Positions 1 to 6,304 of a stretch of 8,021 bases of DNA are shown here, piece by piece. A model generated the notes under the pieces. It searched no databases. It was not told where the DNA came from and saw nothing but the letters and a program-made list of their open reading frames with translations. Numbering within the stretch: the stretch's first letter is position 1; each line of letters opens with the position of its first letter. Source of the stretch: Alphaproteobacteria bacterium (GTDB taxonomy: Bacteria > Pseudomonadota > Alphaproteobacteria > JAJFFI01); assembly GCA_021776755.1 (NCBI GenBank), contig JAJFFI010000030.1, positions 1 through 8,021 of the forward strand, read 5' to 3'. A program made the position numbers and the translations under genes.

Positions 1-1516
1 CCGCGTGACCCATCGCGTCCGAATGGGCCGCCTCCAAGATTATCGTATGCCCGGCGTCCGCCAGGGCCGCCGCCAGGCCCTCGGGCCAATAGGCCGGATC
101 GGTCTCGAGCCGCAGCCCGTCCACCGGATCGCCCCAGGTGCGCCCGAGCAGCCAGCGCGGCGCGGTGATCGCCGCCTGCAGGTCGTGGCCCGCCATCGCA
201 TAGCGCGTATAGAGCGCGGCCTGGGTCTGGGGCTGGCCGTCGCCGCCCATGGTGCCGTAGGCCATCGTGCGCCCGTCGGGCAGCAGCGCCATCGCCGGCG
301 CATTGGTGTGGAACGGCAAGCGCCCGGGCTCGAGCGTGTTGAGCGCGGCCTCGTCGAGCGAGAAGCTGGTTCCCCGGTTCTGCCAGGGGATGCCGCTTTC
401 TTCCAGCACGACGCCGGAGCCGAATTCCCAGTAGAGCGTGTGGATGAAGCTGACGACGGTGCCGTCGGCATCCGCGGCGCCGATCCAGACGGTATCGCCG
501 GGCGCGCCATCTCCGCCCGGTGCCGCGCGCGCCGGATCGATCCGTTTCGCCATCGCATCGAGCGCTGCTTCCGACAGATAGGCGTTGGGATCTTCGCCGC
601 TCCAGGCAGGATCCGTGATGGATCCGTCGCGCACCTCGAAGGCGAGCCGGGTCGCCTCGACCAGCCGGTGGATATGGTCGAACCCGTCGGGCGTATCCGC
701 CGCCACCCGGTCGTAGAGTGCCAGGATGATCAGGGCGGCCAGCCCCTGGGTCGGCGGCGGCAACTGATAGACCCGCCCGGAGGACAGTTGCACCGACAGG
801 GGATCGACGGTGGCCGCGGCATATCCCTCGAGGTCCTGGCGGCTCAGCGGGCTGCCGGCGCGCTCCAGATCGGCGGCAACCATGGCGGCCACCCGCCCGC
901 GGTAGAAGTCATCGAGGCCATGTTTGGCGAGCGTCCGGAAGGTTTCCGCAAGCCGCGTGTTGGTGAACACCGCGCCCTCGGGCGGCGCCTCGCCCCCGGG
1001 GCGGAAATGCGCGCCGAAGCCGGGCACATCCGTCATCTCGCCCTGCTTGTCCCTTGTGTTCGCGGCCTGTGTGCGGCTCACGGGAAAGCCCGCCTCGGCG
1101 TAGTGGATCGCAGGCTCCAGCAGGCGCGTGAGCGGCAGCGCCTTGTTCGGCCCGGTCACGGTATGGAGCGCGGTCAGCCAGGTCGCGACATTGCCCGCGA
1201 CCGTATTCGCCGCGAGCGGCCCGCGCGACGGGATCGCGTCGAGCCCCAGCGAACCGTAGAGCGCGCGGTCGACGGCCGCACCGGCAGGCCCGCCGCCCAT
1301 GATCCCCACCGGCGCTTCCTGCCCGCGCGAGATCAGCCAGAACCCGTCGCCACCGATGCCGCACATATGCGGGTAGAGCACGGTCATCGCCGCCGCCGTG
1401 GCGACGGCCGCCTCGACGGCCGAGCCGCCCTCGCGCAGCACGTCGCGTCCGGCCTCGGCCGCCAGATGATGCGGGGCCACGACCATGCCGTTCAGCGCGC
1501 GCCGGGTTCTCAACAT
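1..1516 (-). CDS. Gamma-glutamyltransferase family protein, YwrD type (3' end beyond window)
   Basis: Ntn-hydrolase-fold enzyme of the gamma-glutamyltranspeptidase family, which cleaves gamma-glutamyl bonds such as that of glutathione and is made as a precursor that self-cleaves before a threonine. 505 residues are visible and the end lies off the left edge; family members are usually about 530. Visible marks: HMCGIGGDGF (residues 50-59) in the large-subunit region; GDTVWIGAADADG with the predicted nucleophile Thr342; NRGTSFSLDE; PFHTNAPAMAL; and GTMGGDGQPQTQ (421 onward). The last three are hallmarks of the YwrD-like branch rather than of classical GGT, which has GSPGG there. The ATG at 1516 is preceded by AGGA eight bases upstream. 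The N-terminus (MLRTRRALNG) shows no signal peptide, so a cytoplasmic location is inferred. It is divergent from the DUF4864 gene. The family is certain; the natural substrate is not. Confidence 0.93.
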   Translation of the reverse strand, partial: MLRTRRALNGMVVAPHHLAAEAGRDVLREGGSAVEAAVATAAAMTVLYPHMCGIGGDGFWLISRGQEAPVGIMGGGPAGAAVDRALYGSLGLDAIPSRGPLAANTVAGNVATWLTALHTVTGPNKALPLTRLLEPAIHYAEAGFPVSRTQAANTRDKQGEMTDVPGFGAHFRPGGEAPPEGAVFTNTRLAETFRTLAKHGLDDFYRGRVAAMVAADLERAGSPLSRQDLEGYAAATVDPLSVQLSSGRVYQLPPPTQGLAALIILALYDRVAADTPDGFDHIHRLVEATRLAFEVRDGSITDPAWSGEDPNAYLSEAALDAMAKRIDPARAAPGGDGAPGDTVWIGAADADGTVVSFIHTLYWEFGSGVVLEESGIPWQNRGTSFSLDEAALNTLEPGRLPFHTNAPAMALLPDGRTMAYGTMGGDGQPQTQAALYTRYAMAGHDLQAAITAPRWLLGRTWGDPVDGLRLETDPAYWPEGLAAALADAGHTIILEAAHSDAMGHA

Positions 1517-1595
1517 GCGTCAGGTCCTGTCTGTGATTGCGGGGGAGGTCCGGGGTGCAGGCGGCCCGGCATCCAAACCGCCGGGCGATTCCGTA

Positions 1596-1601
1596 TATAG
1601 T
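1596..1601 (+). promoter_or_regulatory. Possible -10 element upstream of the DUF4864 gene
   Basis: TATAGT matches the sigma-70 -10 consensus at five of six positions and sits 29 bases before the ATG at 1631, in the 114-base divergent spacer between the GGT-like and DUF4864 genes. The hexamer at -35 distance (CCAAAC) is poor, so this is a weak call. Confidence 0.25.
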
Positions 1602-1630
1602 CAGGAAGCTCCGGGAAAGGAACCTCGCTC

Positions 1631-2083
1631 ATGCGCGCCACCGCCAACGTAATCGTCACGGCTCTAGCGGCCTGTGCTTTCATCGCCATCAGCTTCGCGG
1701 CCGTGCCGGCAGGCGCCCAGGACAAGCTCCCGAAGGCCGATGAAGACGCCATCCGTGCCGTCATCACTTCGCAGATTACGGCGTTCCAGCGCCGCGATGG
1801 CGACGCCGCGTTTTCCCACGCAGCCCCCGGCATCCGGGGTGCGCTCAGGAGCTCCGAGTCATTCATGTCGATGGTCGAACAACAATACGCCGCCGTCTAC
1901 AACGCGCGCGCGTTCGAGTTCCGGCCGGCCAAGGGAACCGGAGAGAACCTGGTCCAGCCCGTGATCGTGACCGGACCCAACGGCAAAGCCTGGTCCGCGC
2001 TCTATCTGATGCAGAAGCAGCCGGACGGAATGTGGAAGATTGCCGGAGTGGCGTTGACCAACACCGGGCAGGAAGAAATCTGA
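1631..2083 (+). CDS. Exported DUF4864 domain protein
   Basis: A 150-residue protein of the DUF4864 family, whose molecular function is unknown. Residues 1-29 form a Sec-type signal peptide: Arg near the start, a hydrophobic stretch at about 7-24, then PAGA before Gln30 as the likely cleavage site. The protein is therefore predicted to be periplasmic. The mature part starts with a helix (ADEDAIRAVITSQITAFQRRDGDAAF), written here by position as residues 37-61, followed by the family pattern APGIRG (65-70), SFMSMVEQQYAAVY (77-90), a central beta-rich part, and a C-terminal WKIAGVAL strand (135-142). The shape resembles small SnoaL/NTF2-like alpha+beta proteins, but that is inference. The start is supported by AAAGGAA upstream of the ATG. 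It is transcribed away from the GGT-like gene and convergent with the next gene. Confidence 0.88.
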   Translation: MRATANVIVTALAACAFIAISFAAVPAGAQDKLPKADEDAIRAVITSQITAFQRRDGDAAFSHAAPGIRGALRSSESFMSMVEQQYAAVYNARAFEFRPAKGTGENLVQPVIVTGPNGKAWSALYLMQKQPDGMWKIAGVALTNTGQEEI

Positions 2084-2115
2084 ACATGGTCGAGGCGCGG
2101 CCTGGCAATCCGGAC

Positions 2116-2130
2116 CTGTCGTCGCGACAG
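2116..2130. other. Short perfect hairpin between convergent genes
   Basis: CTGTCG, loop TCG, CGACAG: a six-base-pair stem with a three-base loop in the 80-base spacer between the convergent DUF4864 and 125-residue genes. No T-run follows on either strand, so it is not a textbook intrinsic terminator, though its place fits a role in 3'-end formation. Confidence 0.3.
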
Positions 2131-2163
2131 AGCGCGTAGCCCGTCGGCCCCCCGTCGGCGGGT

Positions 2164-2541
2164 CTAGTCCTCGCCGGCCTCTTTTTCTTTTTCCATCAGC
2201 TCGATGATCTTGCGGCCGAGCCAGCTGTGCAGGTGCACGGCGGCGTCCTTGTCGAGCACGACGTCGATCTCGATCTCGCGCACCACACCCGCCTTCGATT
2301 TCTTGATCGTCTGCGGCGAGAGCGTTCCGTCCTCGCGAATTTCGCGGACGGTCTTCTTGGGGATCGGGCCGCGCTCGTTGAACAGCGAGAAATGGATATA
2401 GCCGCGCGGCGTGATGCCGCCGAACGCGCCGTCGGCGTGGACCACCCGGAAGAAATTCGACTTCAGATAATGATATTCGATCTGCTCGGCGCGCGGCGCG
2501 TCATCTTCGCGGTCGTCGGCTTCGGGCTTGTCGTCACTCAT
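2164..2541 (-). CDS. Conserved-looking small acidic protein of unknown function
   Basis: A 125-residue protein that I do not firmly recognise. It begins with an acidic, probably disordered stretch (residues 1-19). Next comes a compact region with aromatic and beta-strand character: IEYHYLKSNFFRVVHADG (21-38), then GGITPRGYIHFSLFNERGPIPK (41-62), noted by position. A long strand EIEIDVVLD (89-97) leads into a C-terminal helix with HLHSWLGRKIIELMEKEKE (103-121). There is no signal peptide or membrane segment, so it is probably cytoplasmic. The order (strand, 'HFSLFNE' strand, charged strand, then a helix after 'DKDAAVHLHSWL') loosely recalls DUF3467-type proteins, but I would not assign it. The ATG at 2541 has AGGA seven bases upstream. 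It is a single-gene unit with its own candidate promoter, downstream of the terminator of the neighbouring operon. Confidence 0.75.
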   Translation of the reverse strand: MSDDKPEADDREDDAPRAEQIEYHYLKSNFFRVVHADGAFGGITPRGYIHFSLFNERGPIPKKTVREIREDGTLSPQTIKKSKAGVVREIEIDVVLDKDAAVHLHSWLGRKIIELMEKEKEAGED

Positions 2542-2598
2542 GGGTCATCCTGATCTGGCGCGGCGTCCGGAATGGCCCGGCCCGCCAATTCGGTCGCC

Positions 2599-2627
2599 AC
2601 AATAGACTTCCGCCCGCATTTCGCAAA
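2599..2627 (-). promoter_or_regulatory. Candidate sigma-70-type promoter of the 125-residue gene
   Basis: On the minus strand TTTGCG (-35, three of six matches), a 17-base spacer and TATTGT (-10, four of six matches). It lies about 58 bases before the ATG at 2541 and just past the terminator of the upstream operon, which is where a promoter is needed. Inferred from pattern and position only. Confidence 0.33.
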
Positions 2628-2676
2628 GCCGATGGTTGGTCCGCGAACTATCGTCCGGTTCGGAGAGTGCCGCACG

Positions 2677-2705
2677 AAAAAGGCGGGACGCCGCAGCGCC
2701 CCGCC
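2677..2705 (-). terminator. Strong intrinsic terminator of the ATPase-DUF937-Kbp operon
   Basis: Read on the minus strand: arm GGCGGGGCGC, loop TGCG, arm GCGTCCCGCC, then TTTTT. The stem has ten base pairs, one of them G-T, and the T-run follows directly. It begins 30 bases after the TAG stop of the BON-LysM gene, so it closes the leftward operon and insulates the next gene. Confidence 0.9.
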
Positions 2706-2735
2706 CAATTTCGTGCAATTCCGTAGTCGTCAGGC

Positions 2736-3218
2736 CTAAGCGAGCGGCGGAATGCGGAGCACCTGGCCCGGGTAGATCTTGTCCGGATGCTTCAGCATCG
2801 GCTTGTTGGCCTCGAAGATGACATTGTACTTGTTCGGATCACCGTAGGCCTTCTTGGAAATCGCCGACAACGTGTCGCCGCTCTCCACCGTGTGATAGCT
2901 CGCCGCGCCGACACCGCCGCCGGCCTCGTCGGCCGTGCCCTCGGCGCCTGCCTTGACCGTCATCTGGTCGTCGACCCCACCGATGCCCTGCGTGTTGCCG
3001 GCAACCAGCACGACCTTTTCCTTCTCGGCGAAGCTGGCGGCCTCGCCGGTAATCAACGCGGTATCGCCGGTGATCGTGACGTTGAGGTTCTCGACGTCGA
3101 AGCCGTAGCCCTCGATCATTTCCTCGATCTTCTTGGTGGCGGCTTCGGCGCTGTTGTCGTCACCGTCGATAATGCCGAGCTTCTCGCCGGCGCTCTTCAG
3201 AAAGCTGATCAATCCCAT
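2736..3218 (-). CDS. kbp: BON and LysM domain protein, Kbp/YgaU-like
   Basis: A 160-residue homologue of E. coli Kbp (YgaU, 149 residues), a K+-binding protein. The match is visible along the full length: the N-terminal MGLISFLKSAGEKLG (E. coli: MGLFNFVKDAGEKLW); a BON domain at about 23-88 with VTITGDTALITGEA and GGVDDQ; a Gly/Ala-rich linker at about 89-107; and a LysM domain at 108-157 with YHTVESGDTLSAISKKAYG, FEANKPML and YPGQVLRIP. There is no signal peptide, as in E. coli Kbp. It is therefore probably cytoplasmic, although annotation pipelines often label such proteins peptidoglycan-binding. The ATG at 3218 has GGGAAGGT upstream. It is last in the operon, 52 bases after the DUF937 gene and followed by the terminator. 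The K+-sensing role is carried over from E. coli and is inference here. Confidence 0.93.
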   Translation of the reverse strand: MGLISFLKSAGEKLGIIDGDDNSAEAATKKIEEMIEGYGFDVENLNVTITGDTALITGEAASFAEKEKVVLVAGNTQGIGGVDDQMTVKAGAEGTADEAGGGVGAASYHTVESGDTLSAISKKAYGDPNKYNVIFEANKPMLKHPDKIYPGQVLRIPPLA

Positions 3219-3270
3219 GGTGTGTACCTTCCCTGTTTGGTTGATAGTTGTGGTTGGAGGAGAATTCGGT

Positions 3271-3882
3271 TCAGGATCCCGGCTTGCGTCTGCCGAGCGC
3301 CTGGTTGAGGAAACTCATGCCCATTCGGGCGACATCGTCAAGCGGATCGCCGTCGCCATCGGTATCGAGCAGACGCGAAAGCCCGTTCAACTCGCGGGGC
3401 AGGGCCTCGTCGGCGCTCTGGCGTTCCTGGCCCAGAATATGCGCGAGATCGCCCGCGCCAAGGTTCTGTTCGCGCTTGGCCTTGCCGAGCGCGCCCATCA
3501 GGATCGGAGCGAGGAGGGGCAGCAGCTTGCTCACCGCCGAGGCATCGACCCCGCCCGACTGTCCGATCACTGTTTCGGCCGGCAGCCGGCGGTCGCCGAG
3601 AATGTGCTTGAGGATGCCGTCGCCGTTGGCGCCCAGCGCCTGGCCAATCATACTGGCCACACCGCCCTCGAGGATGCCGCCGCCATGGTCGGTTTCGAGT
3701 GCCCGGTTCAGGGATTCGGCGCCGTCCGCGCGGCTCGCGTTCCGGGCAAGCCCGCCGGTCAGCAGAGCAATAGCTTGCGGCAACACGCTCTTGACTTCGC
3801 GCTCGCCGAGGCCCGCGGCCTTGCCGAGTTCGCCGAGGGCGGCGCCCGACAACTGGTCCTGGATCATTTCGAGTATCGACAT
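3271..3882 (-). CDS. YidB-like DUF937 protein with C-terminal Asp/Gly loop
   Basis: A 203-residue member of the DUF937/YidB family; function unknown. The N-terminal half is a run of short amphipathic helices (MSILEMIQDQL; LGKAAGLGEREVKSVLPQAIALLTGGL, residues 18-45, given by position), the usual DUF937 core. A Gly-rich centre (67-96) is followed by a hydrophobic helix LLPLLAPILMGALGK (120-134) and a polar linker. At the end, DTDGDGDPLDD (173-183) resembles an EF-hand or dockerin calcium loop, followed by helix VARMGMSFLNQALG. No signal peptide is seen. The ATG at 3882 is preferred because GGGAG lies eight bases before it; an in-frame GTG at 3897 would add five residues but lacks a well-spaced ribosome site. 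It is the middle gene of the operon, 39 bases after the ATPase and 52 before kbp. Confidence 0.87.
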   Translation of the reverse strand: MSILEMIQDQLSGAALGELGKAAGLGEREVKSVLPQAIALLTGGLARNASRADGAESLNRALETDHGGGILEGGVASMIGQALGANGDGILKHILGDRRLPAETVIGQSGGVDASAVSKLLPLLAPILMGALGKAKREQNLGAGDLAHILGQERQSADEALPRELNGLSRLLDTDGDGDPLDDVARMGMSFLNQALGRRKPGS

Positions 3883-3921
3883 CGTTCTGACTCCCACCCC
3901 CTGAAGTGAATTTCGCTGCGT

Positions 3922-5529
3922 CTAGCGCAGGATTGCGCCGAGAATGCCCCGGACGATCTTGCCTGTCGTGGGCGTGCTGCTCCGCCGGCGCTTGGTCGAC
4001 CGCCGCCGTGTGGTGGAGCCGAAGATTGCCTTGGTCAGCTCGCGCCCCAGGGTCGAGCCCACCGAGCGGGCGATCGACTTGGCGGCCGCCGTTCCAACCG
4101 AATCGCTCCGGCTGCTGCGTTTCTTGGTGCTGCTCGTCTTGCGCGCGCCGCCGACCTGTTTGGCCGACTTGAAGCGCTTTTCCTCTTCCTGCTCCAGCCG
4201 CTCGGCCTCGCCTTCTTCCTTCTCGCGGGCCTCCATGCGCTCCTGCAGGATTTCATAGGCGCTCTCGCGGTCGACCGCCGTGTCATAGAGTCCGGCAACC
4301 GGGCTGTTGGCGATGATTTTCTTGCGCTCCGCGGCATCGACCGGGCCCATCCGCGACTCGGGCGGGCGCACCAGCGTGCGTTCGACGGGCTGCGGGCGGC
4401 CTTTTAAATCGAGGGTCGAAACCAGCGCTTCGCCGGTCCCGAGTTCAGTGATGACCGCCTCGACATCCAGCTTCGGATTGGGCCGGAATGTTTCGGCCAC
4501 GACGCGAACGGCCTTCTGGTCGCGCGGTGTGTAGGCGCGGAGCGCATGCTGCACCTTGTTGCCGAGCTGGCCCAGCACTGTGTCGGGAATGTCGATCGGG
4601 CTTTGCGTGACGAAAAACACGCCGACGCCCTTCGAGCGGATCAGCCGCACCACCTGTTCGATCTTTTCCAGCAGCGCCTTGGGCGCGTCGTTGAACAGCA
4701 GATGCGCCTCGTCGAAAAAGAATACCAGCTTCGGTTTGTCGGGGTCTCCCGCCTCGGGCATTTCCTCGAACAGTTCGGCGAGCAGCCACAACAGCGCCGT
4801 CGCATAGAGCCGCGGGTCGTTGACTAACTGGTCGGCGGCCAGGATGTTGACGAGGCCGCGCCCGTTCGTGTGGGTGCGCATGAAGTCTTTCAGGTCGAGC
4901 GCCGGCTCGCCGAAGAACTGGTCCGCGCCGGCCTCTTCGAGAACCAGCAGGCCGCGCTGGATCGAGGCGACAGACGACGTGCTGACGGCGCCGTATTTCA
5001 GGCCGATCTCCTTGCGGTTTTCGCCGACCGCGGTGAGCATCGCGCGAAGATCCTTGAGATCGAGCAGCATCAGCCCTTCGTCGTCCGCAACCCGGAAGAC
5101 GACATATAACACCGCTTCCTGCACGTCGGAGAGGTCCATCAACCGCGACAGCAGCAGCGGTCCCATGTCGGAAATCGTCGCCCGAACCGGGTGGCCCTGT
5201 TTGCCGTAGAGGTCCCAGAAAACCACCGGCGTGCCCTGCTGCGTGTAGTCGTCGATGCCGATGGCCTCGACGCGCTCGTCGATCTTGGGGTGGGGTTTGC
5301 CCGCGGCTGCGATGCCCGACAGATCGCCCTTTACGTCGGCGCAGAACACCGGGACACCGATCTTTGAGAATCCCTCGGCGAGGATCTGCAATGTAACGGT
5401 CTTGCCCGTGCCGGTGGCGCCGGTGACGAGCCCGTGCCGGTTGGCAAGCCGGGGCAGCAGGTTGATCCGCGTGCCGTCCGCGCCGCCGATCAGAATGGGC
5501 GGTATTGTCGAACCGTCTTCATCGGCCAT
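3922..5529 (-). CDS. HerA-like P-loop ATPase, DUF853/YjgR family
   Basis: A 535-residue ATPase of the HerA/FtsK superfamily, DUF853 branch, homologous to E. coli YjgR (about 500 residues), whose role is unknown. Visible: ILIGG start region; Walker A GATGTGKT (37-44); [11 protein letters not shown] (62-72), a DUF853 mark; Walker [10 protein letters not shown] (268-276 region, with Asp273 and Glu274); and sensor-like FFVTQSP (305-311) followed by [17 protein letters not shown]. Residues about 424-456 are a charged, likely coiled-coil helix. Residues 460-520 are a Lys/Arg/Ser/Thr-rich tail ending in amphipathic [13 protein letters not shown]. The ATG at 5529 is chosen over the one at 5559 because GGGGGAGG lies nine bases upstream and the ten extra residues look unrelated to the family. 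The N-terminal HAS-barrel of true HerA is not evident. It is first gene of the operon and divergent from gpt. Confidence 0.92.
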   Translation of the reverse strand: MADEDGSTIPPILIGGADGTRINLLPRLANRHGLVTGATGTGKTVTLQILAEGFSKIGVPVFCADVKGDLSGIAAAGKPHPKIDERVEAIGIDDYTQQGTPVVFWDLYGKQGHPVRATISDMGPLLLSRLMDLSDVQEAVLYVVFRVADDEGLMLLDLKDLRAMLTAVGENRKEIGLKYGAVSTSSVASIQRGLLVLEEAGADQFFGEPALDLKDFMRTHTNGRGLVNILAADQLVNDPRLYATALLWLLAELFEEMPEAGDPDKPKLVFFFDEAHLLFNDAPKALLEKIEQVVRLIRSKGVGVFFVTQSPIDIPDTVLGQLGNKVQHALRAYTPRDQKAVRVVAETFRPNPKLDVEAVITELGTGEALVSTLDLKGRPQPVERTLVRPPESRMGPVDAAERKKIIANSPVAGLYDTAVDRESAYEILQERMEAREKEEGEAERLEQEEEKRFKSAKQVGGARKTSSTKKRSSRSDSVGTAAAKSIARSVGSTLGRELTKAIFGSTTRRRSTKRRRSSTPTTGKIVRGILGAILR

Positions 5530-5576
5530 CCGCGCAAGCCTCCCCCACCTGCTGTCCATCGAAAATTCCGGCCCCG

Positions 5577-5605
5577 ACTATAGTCAACGGGCCCATGAAA
5601 GCCAT
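5577..5605 (-). promoter_or_regulatory. Candidate promoter of the ATPase-DUF937-Kbp operon
   Basis: On the minus strand ATGGCT (-35, three of six matches), a 17-base spacer and TATAGT (-10, five of six). The predicted start lies some 40 bases before the ATG at 5529. The -10 sits inside the perfect ten-base palindrome GACTATAGTC (5576-5585). Confidence 0.35.
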
Positions 5606-5668
5606 TGGGAATATGCAGGCTAAATCCGGCAGTGCGCCCCACCCGGAAGGCGCCTGCCCGAAAACGCC

Positions 5669-5697
5669 TTGGCAAACCGCACCGCCGCCGCAAGAAT
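5669..5697 (+). promoter_or_regulatory. Candidate promoter of gpt
   Basis: TTGGCA (-35, five of six matches), a 17-base spacer and AAGAAT (-10, four of six). Transcription would start near 5704, giving a leader of about 30 bases to the ATG at 5734. I see no riboswitch-like structure in the rest of the 204-base divergent spacer (5530-5733). Confidence 0.4.
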
Positions 5698-5733
5698 GCG
5701 CCCGCCACGAACAGGAAAACCCAAGGGGACGGC

Positions 5734-6237
5734 ATGACGGAGGAGCAGCACGCACGAAATTTCCCGGTAAGCTGGGACCAGTTGCACCGGGACGCCAAGG
5801 CACTCGCCTGGCGGCTGGTGAACCAGGGGCCGAACGGCGGCCAATGGGCGGGAATCATCGCGATCACGCGCGGCGGTCTGGTGCCGGCCGCGATCATCGC
5901 CCGCGAACTCGACGTTCGCATCATCGATACCATCTGCGTCGCGAGCTACGACCACAAGACCCAGGGGGGCATCACGATCCTGAAGTCGGTCGAGGGCCTG
6001 GTCGAGAAAGAAGGCGCCGGGTGGCTCATCATTGACGACCTCGTCGACACCGGAAAGACCGCGAAGGTGGTCCGCGAGATCATCCCCAAGGCACATCTCG
6101 CCACGGTCTACTCAAAACCCGAAGGCCGCCCGATGGTCGACACCTTCGTCACCGAGGTGAGCCAGGACACCTGGATCCACTTCCCCTGGGACCTCGAACC
6201 CCAATACGTCCAGCCCATCGCCGGCCGCGAGAATTAG
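5734..6237 (+). CDS. gpt: Xanthine-guanine phosphoribosyltransferase
   Basis: Purine salvage enzyme that transfers the phosphoribosyl group of PRPP to xanthine or guanine to give XMP or GMP; type I PRTase fold. The 167 residues compare with 152 in E. coli Gpt and align along the whole length. Visible: the [16 protein letters not shown] start; [20 protein letters not shown] (40-59); SYDHKTQ (71-77) in the flexible loop; the PRPP-binding motif [12 protein letters not shown] with Asp101, Asp102 and Asp105; Lys128 in the SKPEGRP segment; and base-stacking QDTWI with Trp147 and Ile148. In E. coli the same Trp-Ile pair holds the purine. The ATG at 5734 is preceded by AAGGGGA at good spacing. In-frame sequence back to 5605 is open, but its 43 codons are Arg/Pro-rich and unlike any Gpt. 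Cytosolic or loosely membrane-attached, as in E. coli. Monocistronic here. Confidence 0.96.
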   Translation: MTEEQHARNFPVSWDQLHRDAKALAWRLVNQGPNGGQWAGIIAITRGGLVPAAIIARELDVRIIDTICVASYDHKTQGGITILKSVEGLVEKEGAGWLIIDDLVDTGKTAKVVREIIPKAHLATVYSKPEGRPMVDTFVTEVSQDTWIHFPWDLEPQYVQPIAGREN

Positions 6238-6254
6238 TCATTGGTGGGAAATGA

Positions 6255-6288
6255 CCCTCCCAACCTCCTCCTCTGAAGTGGGGGAGGG
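6255..6288. repeat. C/G-rich dyad in convergent spacer, possible interspersed palindrome
   Basis: Between the ends of gpt and the kinase gene, CCTCCTCC (6264-6271) can pair with GGGGGAGG (6280-6287) around the loop TCTGAAGT: eight pairs, one of them T-G. Alternatively CCCTCCC (6255-6261) pairs with GGGAGGG (6282-6288). No T-run follows on either strand. The composition and size resemble the short extragenic palindromes scattered through many alphaproteobacterial genomes. It may also help end transcription from both sides. Confidence 0.4.
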
Positions 6289-6304
6289 GGCGGCGAGGGC
6301 GACG

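Noticed and set aside
5..1600. A 531-codon open frame on the plus strand
   Set aside because: It lies antisense to the GGT-like gene, whose motifs are unmistakable. Its product is Arg/Gly/Pro-rich with no domain pattern, as expected of a mirror frame in GC-rich coding DNA.
2140..2158. Tandem CCCGTCGG copies at 2140-2147 and 2151-2158
   Set aside because: Only two eight-base copies in GC-rich spacer DNA, with no flanking structure. Too short to call a repeat element or a binding site.
3133..3909. A 258-codon open frame on the plus strand
   Set aside because: It is antisense to the DUF937 gene and the start of kbp. Ala/Arg-rich, no recognisable family, no ribosome site; both opposing genes have clear homology.
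5605..5733. A 43-codon N-terminal extension of gpt
   Set aside because: The extension is Arg/Pro/Lys-rich, unlike any Gpt, while the ATG at 5734 has a good ribosome site and matches the family's start. The stretch is better read as promoter and leader.
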